Assembly (NCBI RefSeq): GCF_002003465.1
Contig: NZ_BDDQ01000008.1
Location: 1-49,116, forward strand
DNA length: 49,116 bases
Direction: 5' to 3'
From: Caenibacillus caldisaponilyticus
Lineage (GTDB): Bacteria; Bacillota; Bacilli; Bacillales; Sporolactobacillaceae
This document shows, in pieces, positions 36,198 through 48,046 of the stretch. Positions within the stretch are counted from its first letter, which is position 1. Each line of letters opens with the position of its first letter. The position numbers and the translations under genes are program-made. The notes under the pieces are model-generated. The model saw only the letters and a list, made by a program, of their open reading frames with translations, did not search any database and was not told the origin of the DNA.

Positions 36198-37101
36198 CAT
36201 CCCTCCAGGAACGATGGTCACCGGCAAGTGGCACGGCAAACAATATCAAATCATCAAACCGCTGGGATCCGGCGGGCAAGGCGCGGTATTTCTTGCCCAT
36301 TCCGAACGCGGGCGGGTCGCATTAAAATTTTCAACCGACCAGGCGAACATTGCCTCTGAGGTGAATGTGCTGAATAAATTTTCTAAGGTCCGGGGCGATT
36401 CCCTTGGGCCTTCTTTGTATGATGTCGACGATTGGACGACCGGGCGGGGCACGTTCGCCTTTTACGCGATGGAATATATTCGAGGGACGCCGCTGCTCGA
36501 ATGCGTGCGGGTGCGCGGATTTGAATGGGCGCCCATATTTATTCTTCAACTGCTCAAGGATTTGGACAAGCTGCACCGCGAAGGCTGGGTGTTCGGCGAC
36601 CTCAAGCCGGAAAACCTCATCGTGACGGGGCCGCCGCTAAAGGTCCGCTGGCTCGACGTCGGCGGAACGACGCCGATGGGGCGGGCCATCAAGGAGTATA
36701 CCGAATTTTTTGACCGCGGGTATTGGGGAATGGGCACGCGCAAAGCCGAACCGTCCTACGATCTTTTCGCGGTGGCGATGATCATGATTAACTTGGCCGA
36801 TATGAGGCGGTTTGAAAAAGGGGATGATCCGAAAAAGCAATTGTTGACGTACGTCATGCGCCACCGGAAGCTCGCCCCTTTTTATGACGAAATAAAAGGC
36901 GCTTTGACCGGTGCGTATCCAAGCGCCGCCGCCATGCGCGCCGATCTTTTGAATAAAACGAATGGAACCATTGGGAGCGACGATCGTATTACAAACCGAA
37001 AGACACGCACCAAGAAAAAGAAGGAATGGAAGGGAACCGTCATTTTGGCTTGCGCCGTTCTGTTCGCCTACTTTATGTATGTGGCGATTTTTATGATGTA
37101 A
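36163..37101 (+). CDS. yabT: Membrane Ser/Thr kinase YabT
   Basis: A 312-residue Hanks-type kinase. The glycine loop is at 34-42 (LGSGGQGAV), the ATP lysine is K55, and the catalytic loop is FGDLKPEN at 144-151, where the usual HRD is FGD with catalytic D146. The metal motif is DVG at 165-167 instead of DFG. The last ~20 residues are a membrane span, preceded by a basic stretch (RKTRTKKKKEWK) that may bind DNA. B. subtilis YabT is DNA-activated and phosphorylates RecA during sporulation. ATG 36163 follows AAAAAGGAG inside yabS. Confidence 0.93.
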   Translation: MPTHLPRNRAFDIPPGTMVTGKWHGKQYQIIKPLGSGGQGAVFLAHSERGRVALKFSTDQANIASEVNVLNKFSKVRGDSLGPSLYDVDDWTTGRGTFAFYAMEYIRGTPLLECVRVRGFEWAPIFILQLLKDLDKLHREGWVFGDLKPENLIVTGPPLKVRWLDVGGTTPMGRAIKEYTEFFDRGYWGMGTRKAEPSYDLFAVAMIMINLADMRRFEKGDDPKKQLLTYVMRHRKLAPFYDEIKGALTGAYPSAAAMRADLLNKTNGTIGSDDRITNRKTRTKKKKEWKGTVILACAVLFAYFMYVAIFMM

Positions 37102-37123
37102 GCGACCGCTTCGGGTGTTATGT

Positions 37124-37152
37124 TTGACACGTACGTGGCGTTTTTCTATCCT
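37124..37152 (+). promoter_or_regulatory. Candidate SigA promoter of tilS
   Basis: TTGACA (37124-37129) and TATCCT (37147-37152) are 17 bp apart: perfect -35, 4 of 6 in the -10. It lies in the 106-base gap after yabT and may drive tilS and hprT. Confidence 0.6.
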
Positions 37153-37207
37153 ATCTAATGGAATTGAAGATAATTATCTATATTATATATAAAGGGTGAT
37201 CGATGCC

Positions 37208-38680
37208 ATGGAAGCCCTGGTGGATCGATTTGTGGAAAAGCACCGGTTGATTCCGAAAGGAGCGACGATCGTCGTCGGCGTGTCGGGCGGGCCGGATTCC
37301 ATGGCACTTTTAAATTATTTGTTGAACCGTGCGGATCAATGGGATTTATCAATCATTGCGGCAAGCGTCGATCACCAGCTCAGGGGCGAAGCATCCCGGG
37401 CCGATTGGGAGTATGTCGCCGGCTACTGCAAAAGCCGCGGCATCCCCTTTGAAGGCAAAAGGGTCGATGTCCGTGCCTACCAAAAGGCGCATCGGGTCAG
37501 CGAAGAAGTCGCCGCCCGCCATTTGCGGTACGATTTTTTTCAAGCGGTGATGGAAAAGCACGGCGCCCACCTCCTCGCTTTGGGCCACCACGGCGACGAT
37601 CAAATTGAGACGATGCTCATGAGGCAAGTGCGGGGCAGTTTCGGTATCGCCAAAGCTGGCATTCTCGTCAAACGCCGTTTCGGACCGGGGCATATCATCC
37701 GGCCGCTGCTTTCGGTATCCAAGGCCGACATCGAAAGCTATTGCCGAAAATGCGGCATCGAGCCGCGCCGGGACGAGACCAACGATTCCGGCACCTATAC
37801 CCGCAATCGCTTTCGCAAGGTCGTGCTGCCGTTTTTAAAGCGGGAAAACCCGCTCGTCCATATGCATTTTCAGCAGGACAGCGAAAGGATGGCCGATGAT
37901 TTTCGCTTTTTGGACGCCTTGGCTGAAAAGGAATTGTCCGAAATTTTAAAAGAAAAAACCGACAATTCTGTGACCGTTTTTATTGACCGGCTTCTGCGGA
38001 CGGCTGTTCCTTTACAACGGCGGGTGATTCATCTAATATTAAACTATCTTTACAGCACAAAACGAATGGTCCCGGCCCATCAGATGATACATATTGAATC
38101 GCTCTTGGAATGGCTCGCGCGGGAAAAGGCTTCCGGAGAATGGCATTTTCCCGCCGGTCTCCGCGCCGAGCGTTCTTATAATTATTGCACGTTTTACTTC
38201 TGGAGCGGGGAGGCGGTCGAGCCGTACGACGTCCCGCTTACGGTGCCCGGCCCAACGGAGCTGCCGACGGGAACGATTTGGGCCGAGTGGTCCCATACAT
38301 ATGACAAAGAGGCTGTAGGCAAGGAATTTTTTGTCTGCGACATGGACAAAGTGCGCTTTCCCATCCGCGCCCGAACGAGGCGCCCCGGCGATCGCATGCG
38401 TCCCGCCGGCGTATCGGGTACCAAAAAGTTGAAATCCCTGTTTATCGATCATAAAATCCCGCAAAAGGTTCGGGACGTATGGCCGGTCATCGTCGACGCC
38501 GAGGGCGATATTATGTGGGTGCCGCTCGTTCGGCACGGGGATTATGCGCGATATGAGAACGAAACATCCGTTTATCTTATATTAAAATTCGAACCCACCG
38601 CGGATTTCAGGAGGATTTGTAATGAAGGAAGATCTGCAGGAAATACTTTATACGGAGGAAATGATTCAAGAGAAGGTTAG
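37208..38680 (+). CDS. tilS: tRNA(Ile)-lysidine synthetase
   Basis: A 490-residue N-type ATP pyrophosphatase that converts C34 of the AUA-reading tRNA-Ile to lysidine. The PP-loop SGGPDS is at residues 26-31. [13 protein letters not shown] and the C-terminal TilS domain with [11 protein letters not shown] are typical. ATG 37208 is chosen with AAAGGGTG 9 bases upstream. The last 59 bases overlap hprT. Confidence 0.95.
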   Translation: MEALVDRFVEKHRLIPKGATIVVGVSGGPDSMALLNYLLNRADQWDLSIIAASVDHQLRGEASRADWEYVAGYCKSRGIPFEGKRVDVRAYQKAHRVSEEVAARHLRYDFFQAVMEKHGAHLLALGHHGDDQIETMLMRQVRGSFGIAKAGILVKRRFGPGHIIRPLLSVSKADIESYCRKCGIEPRRDETNDSGTYTRNRFRKVVLPFLKRENPLVHMHFQQDSERMADDFRFLDALAEKELSEILKEKTDNSVTVFIDRLLRTAVPLQRRVIHLILNYLYSTKRMVPAHQMIHIESLLEWLAREKASGEWHFPAGLRAERSYNYCTFYFWSGEAVEPYDVPLTVPGPTELPTGTIWAEWSHTYDKEAVGKEFFVCDMDKVRFPIRARTRRPGDRMRPAGVSGTKKLKSLFIDHKIPQKVRDVWPVIVDAEGDIMWVPLVRHGDYARYENETSVYLILKFEPTADFRRICNEGRSAGNTLYGGNDSREG

Positions 38681-39161
38681 GGAATTGGGCGAGCAATTAT
38701 CCGTTGAATACGAAGGCCGTTTTCCGCTCGTCGTAGGGGTGCTCAAGGGAGCCATGCCTTTTATGGCCGATTTGATCAAGCGCATCACCGTTCATTTGGA
38801 AATCGACTTCATGGATGTATCGAGCTACGGCAATTCGACGGTGTCGTCCGGCGAGGTGAAGATCCTCAAGGACTTGGACACGTCAGTGGAAAACCGCGAC
38901 ATCCTGATCGTAGAAGACATCATTGACAGCGGTTTGACGTTAAGCTACCTCGTCGACCTGTTTAAATATCGACGCGCCAAATCGATTAAAATCGTGACGC
39001 TTTTGGATAAACCGAGCGGCCGCAAAGTCGATATCGTCCCCGATCTGACCGGTTTTACCGTGCCGGACGCCTTCCTCGTCGGTTACGGCTTGGACTACGC
39101 TGAAAAGTACCGCAATCTCCCCTATATCGGCATCCTGAAGCCCGAAATCTATAAAGGGTAA
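38622..39161 (+). CDS. hprT: Hypoxanthine-guanine phosphoribosyltransferase
   Basis: A 179-residue purine salvage enzyme. The PRPP loop is [23 protein letters not shown] is the flexible loop. In B. subtilis HprT also binds FtsH or TilS in some reports, and tilS-hprT-ftsH is a conserved order. The AGGAGGA site 6 bases before ATG 38622 lies inside tilS; the overlap of 59 bases in a different frame is longer than usual for coupled genes. Confidence 0.96.
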   Translation: MKEDLQEILYTEEMIQEKVRELGEQLSVEYEGRFPLVVGVLKGAMPFMADLIKRITVHLEIDFMDVSSYGNSTVSSGEVKILKDLDTSVENRDILIVEDIIDSGLTLSYLVDLFKYRRAKSIKIVTLLDKPSGRKVDIVPDLTGFTVPDAFLVGYGLDYAEKYRNLPYIGILKPEIYKG

Positions 39162-39170
39162 TTGTTGTTC

Positions 39171-39197
39171 TTGTTTATTCGGGTGTGATAGTATAAA
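39171..39197 (+). promoter_or_regulatory. Candidate promoter of ftsH
   Basis: TATAAA (39192-39197) is a good -10, but the best -35 word TTGTTT (39171-39176) is only 15 bp away. An alternative is TTGTTC (39165-39170) with GATAGT (39187-39192) at 16 bp. Confidence 0.4.
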
Positions 39198-39230
39198 ATA
39201 TGGTTCCCTTGGTGCGGGAGGAGGTAAGGG

Positions 39231-41264
39231 ATGAGTCGTATATTTCGCAATTGGATCATATATTTGCTCATATTCCTGGTTATTATAGGCATCACCAGCT
39301 TCTTTACGAGTGCAAATAGAGAAGTTAAACCGATGTCCTATAGCAGGTTTTTATATCACTTGAACCACGGCGATATTAAGAGTTTGACGCTTCAGCCGGA
39401 AGGCGGCGTATATATAGGCCGCGGCCAGCTCAAATCTTATCAAAACAATGAGACGTTCAAGACGTATATCCCGCCTAATGATAAGGCGCTTGATCAAATC
39501 CAAACAAAAGTTGACCAATCCGAAATCAATTTTAAACCGACGGAACAGACGAGCGGCTGGGTGAGTTTTCTCGTTCAGATCATCCCGTTCGTCATCATCC
39601 TCATCCTGTTTTTTATCTTGATCAATCAAGCGCAGGGCGGCGGCAGCCGAGTCATGAATTTCGGCAAGAGCAAAGCCCGGCTTTATTCCGACGATAAGAA
39701 AAAGGTGAAGTTTAAAGATGTCGCCGGCGCCGATGAGGAAAAGCAAGAGCTCATCGAAGTCGTCGAATTTTTGAAAGATCCTCGGAAATTTGCCGCTTTG
39801 GGCGCGCGCATTCCGAAGGGCATTTTGCTCGTCGGCCCTCCCGGCACCGGTAAAACCCTTTTGGCCCGCGCTGTGGCGGGCGAAGCCGGCGTTCCGTTCT
39901 TTTCGATCAGCGGTTCAGACTTCGTCGAAATGTTTGTCGGCGTCGGCGCCTCCCGCGTCCGTGACTTGTTTGAAAACGCGAAAAAGAATGCGCCGTGCAT
40001 CATTTTTATCGACGAAATCGACGCGGTCGGGCGGCAGCGCGGCGCTGGCTTGGGCGGCGGACACGATGAACGCGAACAGACGCTCAACCAATTGCTCGTC
40101 GAAATGGACGGCTTTGGCGTGAATGAAGGCATTATCATCATCGCGGCGACCAACCGTCCGGACATTTTGGATCCGGCGTTGCTCAGGCCCGGCCGTTTTG
40201 ACCGGCAAATCGCCGTCAACCGTCCGGATGTCAAAGGGCGCGAAGAAGTGCTGCGCGTTCACGCCCGGAATAAACCGCTCGCGAGCGACATCGATTTGGG
40301 CGTCGTTGCCCGGTTGACGCCCGGCTTCTCCGGCGCCGATTTGGAAAACCTTTTGAATGAAGCGGCGCTCGTTGCGGCCCGCCAAAACAAAAAGGTTATT
40401 GAAATGGAAGATATTGATGAAGCGATTGAACGCGTCATCGCCGGTCCGGCGAAGAAGAGCCGCGTCATTTCCGAAAAAGAGCGCAAAATCGTTGCGTACC
40501 ATGAATCGGGTCACACCATCATCGGCCTGACGTTGGCAAGTGCGGAAACCGTCCACAAAGTGACCGTCGTCCCGCGCGGCCAGGCCGGCGGGTACGCCGT
40601 CCAATTGCCGAAGGAAGACCGCTACTTCTTGACCAAACCGGAATTGCTCGAGAAGATCACCGGGCTTCTCGGCGGCCGCGTCGCCGAAGAAATCGTCTTC
40701 GGCGAAGTGAGCACCGGGGCTTCCAATGACTTTGAACGGGCGACCAACATCGCGCGGCGGATGGTTACCGAGTTCGGCATGAGCGAAAAGCTTGGACCGA
40801 TGCAGTTCGGACAAAGCCACGGACAAGTTTTCCTCGGCCGCGACATTCAAAACGAGCCGAACTACAGCGATCAGATCGCTTATGAGATCGACCGCGAAAT
40901 CCAGCGCATCATTAAAGAGTGCTACGAGCGATGCAAACAAATCCTCACCGAAAAGCGCGATCAGCTGGAGCTCATCGCCCAGACGCTGCTCAAGGTGGAA
41001 ACGCTCGAAGCCGATCAGATCAAGGCGCTGATTGAAACGGGCGAACTGATCGAACCGAAATCGGTGCGCAGAAGAAAAGAAAGAGAACAAAAACTGAATG
41101 CCGAACAAAATAAAGACGGCCAAAACCATGAAACCGGTGGCGACAAACCGGCCAAAGCGGACGCCGAACCGCCTGTTGAAAATCGCGGCGGCGAACCGGT
41201 AGCGAAAGACGATTCCGATCCCGCAAGTAACGATGTGACCACCGACGATAAAAAAGAAGACTGA
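39231..41264 (+). CDS. ftsH: ATP-dependent zinc metalloprotease FtsH
   Basis: A 677-residue membrane AAA+ protease. Membrane spans lie at about 8-25 and 111-131, enclosing an extracellular domain. Walker A is at 202-209 (GPPGTGKT), Walker B at 256-262, and the zinc motif HESGH at 424-428. The acidic, asparagine- and aspartate-rich C-terminal tail from about 630 is longer than I recall in B. subtilis and low in complexity. FtsH degrades membrane and regulatory proteins (Spo0E, Spo0M in B. subtilis). A GGAGGAGG site precedes the ATG. Confidence 0.97.
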   Translation: MSRIFRNWIIYLLIFLVIIGITSFFTSANREVKPMSYSRFLYHLNHGDIKSLTLQPEGGVYIGRGQLKSYQNNETFKTYIPPNDKALDQIQTKVDQSEINFKPTEQTSGWVSFLVQIIPFVIILILFFILINQAQGGGSRVMNFGKSKARLYSDDKKKVKFKDVAGADEEKQELIEVVEFLKDPRKFAALGARIPKGILLVGPPGTGKTLLARAVAGEAGVPFFSISGSDFVEMFVGVGASRVRDLFENAKKNAPCIIFIDEIDAVGRQRGAGLGGGHDEREQTLNQLLVEMDGFGVNEGIIIIAATNRPDILDPALLRPGRFDRQIAVNRPDVKGREEVLRVHARNKPLASDIDLGVVARLTPGFSGADLENLLNEAALVAARQNKKVIEMEDIDEAIERVIAGPAKKSRVISEKERKIVAYHESGHTIIGLTLASAETVHKVTVVPRGQAGGYAVQLPKEDRYFLTKPELLEKITGLLGGRVAEEIVFGEVSTGASNDFERATNIARRMVTEFGMSEKLGPMQFGQSHGQVFLGRDIQNEPNYSDQIAYEIDREIQRIIKECYERCKQILTEKRDQLELIAQTLLKVETLEADQIKALIETGELIEPKSVRRRKEREQKLNAEQNKDGQNHETGGDKPAKADAEPPVENRGGEPVAKDDSDPASNDVTTDDKKED

Positions 41265-41274
41265 TGTCCATCCC

Positions 41275-41300
41275 AAAAGCCCCGAATGCCGGGGCTTTTT
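41275..41300 (+). terminator. Terminator of ftsH
   Basis: A perfect 10-bp stem AAAAGCCCCG (41275-41284) with CGGGGCTTTT (41290-41299), 5-base loop, ending in T. Confidence 0.92.
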
Positions 41301-41480
41301 CCGCATATCGGAACGTTCAGGGCCGGCGGTGTTGACGCAACGGCCGAAACTTTTTTTATGCCGAGCGCGGGCCGTTTCCTTCGGGCCTTGCCGTCTAAGG
41401 CCACTTTTTCTGGAAGCGCGGATCCGGCGGCCGGCGGGGTTCGGGAGAAGGGTTCGTCCGTGCCGGGCAGGGTGAATTTG

Positions 41481-41489
41481 TGATAAGAT
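41481..41489 (+). promoter_or_regulatory. Weak promoter candidate of coaX
   Basis: TGA-TAAGAT is an extended -10-like word 37 bases before the coaX start, without a recognisable -35. It is the best candidate in the 220 bases between the ftsH terminator and coaX. Confidence 0.25.
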
Positions 41490-41525
41490 TAATACGCTTT
41501 AATCCAAACGGATCGGGTGATGGTC

Positions 41526-42302
41526 ATGATTTTTGTTTGTGATGTCGGCAATACGAATATCGTTTTGGGTGTTTACGACGGGGACAAGCTGCTTCATCAT
41601 TGGCGGATCGCCACCAATCGCGAGAAAACCGAAGACGAATTTGCGATGGTGATCAAAAATTTGTTCGACCAGGCGGCGCTTGATTTTGATCGGTTCGACG
41701 GCGTCGTCATCTCTTCGGTCGTCCCTTCCATCATGTTTCCGTTGGAGCGCATGTGTGAAAAATACTTTAATATAAAGCCTCTTATCGTCGGACCCGGCAT
41801 TCGCACCGGCCTGAACCTTAAAGTCGATAACCCGCGGGAAATCGGCGCGGACCGCATCGTCAACGCCGTCGCGGCGATTCATTATTATAAGGCGCCTTTG
41901 ATCATCGTGGATTTTGGAACGGCGACGACGTTTTGTTACATTGATGAAAACGAAAATTACAACGGCGGGGCGATCGCGCCAGGCATCATGATTTCCACGG
42001 AAGCTTTGTATGAACAGGCTTCCATGCTGCCGCGCATTGAATTGACCAAGCCGCCGTCCGTTGTCGGCAAAAACACCATCTCCGCCATGCAATCGGGCAT
42101 TGTTTACGGTTATGTCGGCTTGGTGGAGGGCATCGTGAAAAGGATGATGCGTTTAAGCGACAAGAAAGCGACGGTGATCGCTACCGGGGGGCTTTCGACG
42201 TTTATCGCAAAAGAAACGCAAGTGTTCGATCACATCGATCCGCTTTTGACTCTCAAAGGACTTTATCTCATTTATCAACGCAATACGGCGGATAAGGAGT
42301 GA
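41526..42302 (+). CDS. coaX: Type III pantothenate kinase
   Basis: A 258-residue ASKHA-fold kinase, the first step of coenzyme A synthesis. [12 protein letters not shown] is the phosphate-binding loop, GADR (in [11 protein letters not shown]) and DFGTATTF are the other signatures. ATG 41526 is preferred over ATG 41520 and GTG 41517 because of its spacing from GGGTG and because the length equals B. subtilis CoaX. hslO follows 4 bases later. Confidence 0.95.
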   Translation: MIFVCDVGNTNIVLGVYDGDKLLHHWRIATNREKTEDEFAMVIKNLFDQAALDFDRFDGVVISSVVPSIMFPLERMCEKYFNIKPLIVGPGIRTGLNLKVDNPREIGADRIVNAVAAIHYYKAPLIIVDFGTATTFCYIDENENYNGGAIAPGIMISTEALYEQASMLPRIELTKPPSVVGKNTISAMQSGIVYGYVGLVEGIVKRMMRLSDKKATVIATGGLSTFIAKETQVFDHIDPLLTLKGLYLIYQRNTADKE

Positions 42303-42306
42303 CATT

Positions 42307-43182
42307 ATGTCCGATTATCTCATCAAAGCGCTCGCCTATGACGGCCAACTTCGGGCGATGGCGGTGCGCACGACGGAAATGGTGGCAGAAGCTCAGCGCC
42401 GCCATGATACGTGGCCGACGGCCTCAGCCGCTTTGGGGCGAACGATGACTGCGGCGACCATGCTCGCCTGCCAACTCAAAGGCGATGACAAGCTCACGGT
42501 CACCGTCGAAGGCGGGGGACCGATCGGCGTCATCATTGTCGATGCCAACGCCAAGGGCGAGACGCGCGGTTACGTGACCAATCCCCACGTGGATTTTGAA
42601 TTAAACGACAAAGGCAAATTGGACGTCGCCCGGGCGGTGGGAACGAAGGGGCAGTTGAGCGTTGTCAAAGATATGGGCTTGAAGGAAAATTTCGTCGGCC
42701 GCATCCCGCTCGTTTCCGGCGAAATCGGTGACGACTTTACGTATTACTTGGCAAAGTCCGAACAAATCCCGTCGGCGGTCGGCGTCGGCGTTCTGGTCAA
42801 TCCCGACAAATCCATCAAGGCTTCGGGCGGTTTCCTGATTCAAGTGATGCCGGGGGCTTCGGACGACATCATCGACAAATTGGAAAAACGGCTGAAAGAA
42901 ATCCCGCAGGTTTCCAAAATGGTCGACCAAGGGCTTTCGCCGGAAGACATGCTCGAGGTCATTTTCGGCAGCGGCGTGGTGAAAGTGATCGATCGCCAGC
43001 CGGTCACGTTCAAGTGCACGTGTTCTCGGGAAAAAATCGAAAACGGTTTAGCTGGGCTCGGCAAAGAAGAATTGAAGGCGATGATCGAGGAAGATAAAGG
43101 CGCCGAGGCGACCTGCCGTTTTTGCAATCAAACTTATCGCTTTACGGAAGAGGAATTGCGCGCCTTGTACGAAAGCCTTTAA
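42307..43182 (+). CDS. hslO: Redox-regulated chaperone Hsp33
   Basis: A 291-residue holdase chaperone activated by oxidation. The zinc/redox centre is formed by C237-x-C239 and C270-x2-C273. The N-terminal substrate-binding domain includes [19 protein letters not shown]. Oxidative loss of zinc unfolds the C-terminal part and turns the protein on. Its start follows the coaX stop at once (GATAAGGAGTGACATT supplies the site), so it is in the same operon. Confidence 0.95.
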   Translation: MSDYLIKALAYDGQLRAMAVRTTEMVAEAQRRHDTWPTASAALGRTMTAATMLACQLKGDDKLTVTVEGGGPIGVIIVDANAKGETRGYVTNPHVDFELNDKGKLDVARAVGTKGQLSVVKDMGLKENFVGRIPLVSGEIGDDFTYYLAKSEQIPSAVGVGVLVNPDKSIKASGGFLIQVMPGASDDIIDKLEKRLKEIPQVSKMVDQGLSPEDMLEVIFGSGVVKVIDRQPVTFKCTCSREKIENGLAGLGKEELKAMIEEDKGAEATCRFCNQTYRFTEEELRALYESL

Positions 43183-43240
43183 TCCGAATGTATTGAGAAT
43201 AAGCCGTAGCAGAGGCGGCATGCGAGGGGGAAACCGCAAA

Positions 43241-44092
43241 ATGCTCAAAACGATAGCCAAGCATCGCCATCAAATCGTGCTCAAAAATCGCGTTTTAAAT
43301 TTTAAAAACCGCACGCTGATCATGGGCATTCTAAACGTGACGCCCGATTCCTTTTCCGACGGGGGACGCTATAACCGTGTGGACAAGGCGGTGCAGCACG
43401 CCCTCGAAATGATTGAAGACGGGGCCGACATCATCGACATCGGCGGTGAATCGACCCGGCCGGGCCACGAGCCCGTTCCTGCCGACATTGAGATGGAGCG
43501 CGTCATCCCGGTCATCCGGGCGATTCGTGAAGTGAGCGACGTTCCGATCTCGATCGATACCTATAAGGCCGTCACCGCCCGTGCAGCACTGGAAGCGGGC
43601 GCCGACATCATCAATGACGTCTGGGGAGCCAAAGCGGACCCCGAGATGGCCAAGACGGCTGCCCTTTACGACGCCCCGATCATTCTCATGCACAATCGCC
43701 GCGACGCTCATTACGATGATCTCATCGAAGACATGAAAAAGGATTTGCTCGAGAGCATCGAGATGGTCAAGCGGACGGGAGTCACGGATGACAAAATCAT
43801 TCTCGATCCCGGGATCGGCTTTGCTAAAACCTACAAGGACAATTTAACTGTAATGAGACATCTCGAGGCGTTCCACGAGCTCGGATACCCGATTTTGCTC
43901 GCCACTTCACGAAAATCTTTTATCGGCAAAACCTTGAATGCCGAGGTGGATGAGCGTTTGGAAGGCACGGGGGCGACCGTTTGTCTCGGCATTGCCAAAG
44001 GGTGTCACATGGTGCGCGTCCATGATGTGAAGCCGATCGCCAAAATGGTTAAAATGATGGATGCGATGCTCTACGATGGTGGCGAAGAATAA
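43241..44092 (+). CDS. folP: Dihydropteroate synthase
   Basis: A 283-residue TIM-barrel enzyme that joins p-aminobenzoate to the pterin; it is the sulphonamide target. MGILNVTPDSFSDGG is the pterin and loop-1 signature, IDIGGESTRPGHEP is loop 2. ATG 43241 is preferred (CGAGGGGG 10 bases upstream), giving the usual length. The pabB, pabA and pabC genes that precede it in B. subtilis are absent here. folB follows directly after the stop. Confidence 0.95.
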   Translation: MLKTIAKHRHQIVLKNRVLNFKNRTLIMGILNVTPDSFSDGGRYNRVDKAVQHALEMIEDGADIIDIGGESTRPGHEPVPADIEMERVIPVIRAIREVSDVPISIDTYKAVTARAALEAGADIINDVWGAKADPEMAKTAALYDAPIILMHNRRDAHYDDLIEDMKKDLLESIEMVKRTGVTDDKIILDPGIGFAKTYKDNLTVMRHLEAFHELGYPILLATSRKSFIGKTLNAEVDERLEGTGATVCLGIAKGCHMVRVHDVKPIAKMVKMMDAMLYDGGEE

Positions 44093-44461
44093 ATGGATAA
44101 AATTTATGTCAATAAAATGGTATTTTACGGTTACCACGGGGTTTACGGCGAAGAACGAACCCTCGGCCAGCGGTTTTACGTGGACGTCGTTTTGGAATTG
44201 GATTTGAAGCCGGCCGGCCGTTCCGACGATCTTAAACAAACGGTGAACTACGCCGAAGTTTACGACATCGTCAAGCAAATCGTCGAGGGGCCGCCGTACC
44301 GGCTGATCGAATCGGTTGCCGAGTCCATTGCCCAAGCGCTTTTAAAACGTTTTATCACCGTCGCAAGCTGCCGGGTGAAAGTGACGAAGCCGGATCCGCC
44401 GATACCCGGTCATTACGACTCCGTGGCGGTGGACATCGTGAGGTCGCGCGCCGATGTTTAA
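44093..44461 (+). CDS. folB: Dihydroneopterin aldolase
   Basis: A 122-residue enzyme of the folate pathway, cleaving dihydroneopterin to hydroxymethyl-dihydropterin and glycolaldehyde. FYGYHGVYGEERTLGQRF contains the active-site glutamate; the later VKVTKPDPPIPGHYD segment holds the conserved lysine. It starts at the base after the folP stop and overlaps folK by 8 bases. Confidence 0.94.
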   Translation: MDKIYVNKMVFYGYHGVYGEERTLGQRFYVDVVLELDLKPAGRSDDLKQTVNYAEVYDIVKQIVEGPPYRLIESVAESIAQALLKRFITVASCRVKVTKPDPPIPGHYDSVAVDIVRSRADV

Positions 44462-44978
44462 ATGTTATATCGGCCTCGGTTCCAATCTCGGCGACCGGGA
44501 AGGCTATCTGACGCAAGCGATCGCGCGTCTCGACGAACATCCCGGAATTCGCGTGCTCCGGTGTTCGTCGATTTATGAAACCGAGCCGTACGGCCCCGTC
44601 GAACAAGGCGATTTTTTAAACATGGTCGTTGAAATTGCGACGGCGCTTTCGCCGGAGGCTTTACTCGATGCCTTGCAATCCATAGAAAACGCGTTGCACC
44701 GCAAACGCCTCGTCCGGTGGGGACCGCGGACGATCGACCTTGACATTTTGCTATATGGGGATAAAATGATTGAGACAGAAAAATTGGTCGTTCCGCATCC
44801 CGAAATCGCCAAACGGTTGTTTGTCCTCATGCCGTTAAACGAATTGGCCCCGGATCTCGCCATTCCCGGCATCGGACAAACGGTCGGCGAGCGGTTGAAA
44901 AAGTTTCGATCCGTAAAAGGAGTGCGTTTATGGAAGCGGAATTGTGGGGCAGGAGAATTCGCGCCTTTCGAAAATTAA
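44454..44978 (+). CDS. folK: Hydroxymethyl-dihydropterin pyrophosphokinase
   Basis: A 174-residue HPPK that activates the pterin for FolP. GLGSNLGDREGYL is the N-terminal loop, and RWGPRTIDLDILLYG holds the metal-binding aspartates. The C-terminal ~16 residues are encoded by DNA that also contains the yazB ribosome site and start (49-base overlap), and they appear as a short unconserved tail. Confidence 0.95.
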   Translation: MFKCYIGLGSNLGDREGYLTQAIARLDEHPGIRVLRCSSIYETEPYGPVEQGDFLNMVVEIATALSPEALLDALQSIENALHRKRLVRWGPRTIDLDILLYGDKMIETEKLVVPHPEIAKRLFVLMPLNELAPDLAIPGIGQTVGERLKKFRSVKGVRLWKRNCGAGEFAPFEN

Positions 44979-45145
44979 AGGGCTTTACTCAGGCGGAATT
45001 GGCTAAATCGATCGATGTGTCGTTGTCGGTGTTGGGAGAAATCGAGCGGGGTAACCGCATGCCGACCGAGGCGATCATCCAACGCATCTCGGAGACGCTC
45101 GGCGTTTCCGTCGACGAGATGTTGGAATTTAATAAAGAAAGCTAA
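44930..45145 (+). CDS. yazB: XRE-family helix-turn-helix protein (YazB)
   Basis: A 71-residue protein consisting almost entirely of one Cro/C1-type HTH domain: RIRAFRKLKGFTQAELAK and SVLGEIERGNRMP. A DNA-binding regulator is implied, but targets are unknown. The strong AAAAGGAG site lies within folK. The position between folK and dusB is the same as in B. subtilis. Confidence 0.9.
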   Translation: MEAELWGRRIRAFRKLKGFTQAELAKSIDVSLSVLGEIERGNRMPTEAIIQRISETLGVSVDEMLEFNKES

Positions 45146-45160
45146 AGGGGGGAATTCATC

Positions 45161-46147
45161 GTGCTGCAGATCGGCAATATCAAATTGAAAAATCAGGTCG
45201 TTTTGGCTCCGATGGCCGGTGTCTGCAATCCGGCTTTTCGGCTTATCGCAAAAGAATTCGGAGCCGGGCTCGTCTGTGCCGAAATGGTTTCGGACCGAGG
45301 GATTATCCACAAAAATCAAAAGACGATGCAAATGTTGTACGTGGATGAGCGGGAAAAGCCGATGAGCCTGCAAATTTTCGGCGGAACGCGCGAGACGCTC
45401 GTCGAAGCGGCAAAATATGTGGACAAATACACAAACGCCGACATCATTGACATCAACATGGGTTGCCCCGTTCCGAAGGTGACGAAGTGCGACGCCGGGG
45501 CGAGATGGCTGCTTGATCCGCAAAAAATCTATGATATGGTCGCTGCCGTCGTCGACGCCGTCGAGAAGCCGGTGACGGTCAAGATGCGCAAAGGCTGGGA
45601 TGACGAACACGTCTACGCCGTCGAAAACGCCCTGGCGGTGGAAAGGGCCGGCGGGGCCGCGGTCGCCATCCATGGGCGCACCCGCGTGCAAATGTATGAA
45701 GGCGTCGCCGATTGGGACATCTTGAGAGAGGTCAAACAAGCCGTCAACATTCCGGTCATCGGCAACGGCGACGTCAAAACGCCGCAAGACGCCAAGCGAA
45801 TGCTCGAAACGACCGGGGTGGACGGCGTGATGATAGGACGGGCCGCTCTCGGCAACCCGTGGATGCTTTATCGCACCGTTCAATATTTAGAGACCGGCGT
45901 ATTGTATGATGATCCGGAACCGCGCGAACGCATTGATGTGTGTTGTTTGCATTTAGACCGGTTGGTCAAATTGAAAGGTGAAGAAATCGCCGTTAAAGAG
46001 ATGCGCAAACATGCCGCGTGGTACCTAAAAGGTTTAAGGGGTGCCAACAGCGTGCGCAAAAAGATTAACCTTTGCGAGCGGGCGGATGAACTAAAGGCGA
46101 TTCTTTACGAATACGTCGAACAGCTCGAATTGGAAATGGCGTCATAA
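45161..46147 (+). CDS. dusB: tRNA-dihydrouridine synthase DusB
   Basis: A 328-residue flavoenzyme that reduces uridines in t[16 protein letters not shown] is the FMN-binding opening, [16 protein letters not shown] holds the active-site cysteine region, and [12 protein letters not shown] is the other family signature. GTG 45161 follows AAAGGGGGGAA. It ends the folate-yazB-dusB run. Confidence 0.95.
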   Translation: MLQIGNIKLKNQVVLAPMAGVCNPAFRLIAKEFGAGLVCAEMVSDRGIIHKNQKTMQMLYVDEREKPMSLQIFGGTRETLVEAAKYVDKYTNADIIDINMGCPVPKVTKCDAGARWLLDPQKIYDMVAAVVDAVEKPVTVKMRKGWDDEHVYAVENALAVERAGGAAVAIHGRTRVQMYEGVADWDILREVKQAVNIPVIGNGDVKTPQDAKRMLETTGVDGVMIGRAALGNPWMLYRTVQYLETGVLYDDPEPRERIDVCCLHLDRLVKLKGEEIAVKEMRKHAAWYLKGLRGANSVRKKINLCERADELKAILYEYVEQLELEMAS

Positions 46148-47797
<1,650 letters not shown>

Positions 47798-47813
47798 CAC
47801 CCCTATAACCGAT

Positions 47814-47863
47814 GGCGGAAGGGCTCGTTTTGAACCGAGTAGGACGACCTTTCCGCTTTTTTT
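47814..47863 (+). terminator. Terminator of lysS
   Basis: GCGGAAGG (47815-47822) pairs with CCTTTCCGC (47848-47856) with one bulge, over a longer loop that can form a second small stem (CTCG with CGAG), followed by seven T. Confidence 0.8.
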
Positions 47864-47864
47864 A

Positions 47865-48046
47865 TCTTTTCCGAGAAAACCTATTTTTGTGAGAGTTCAA
47901 AGGCGTCTGACGGCCGGATGTGCCTGCACGTTTGGATGATGTTGTGTAATTTCTCCCGGTTCAAGGAGATCAATCCCGAAGCGCTTCCTTTTTCGTGGGT
48001 TTTTGTCTCATCCAGGAAAAAGGAAAAATTTACAAGTAAAAAGCCG
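47865..48046. other. Spacer before the second rRNA operon
   Basis: No supported gene. The DNA becomes A-rich from about 48010 to 48045 just before the rRNA promoter, consistent with an UP element (AAAAAGGAAAAATT and AAGTAAAAAG). Confidence 0.5.
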
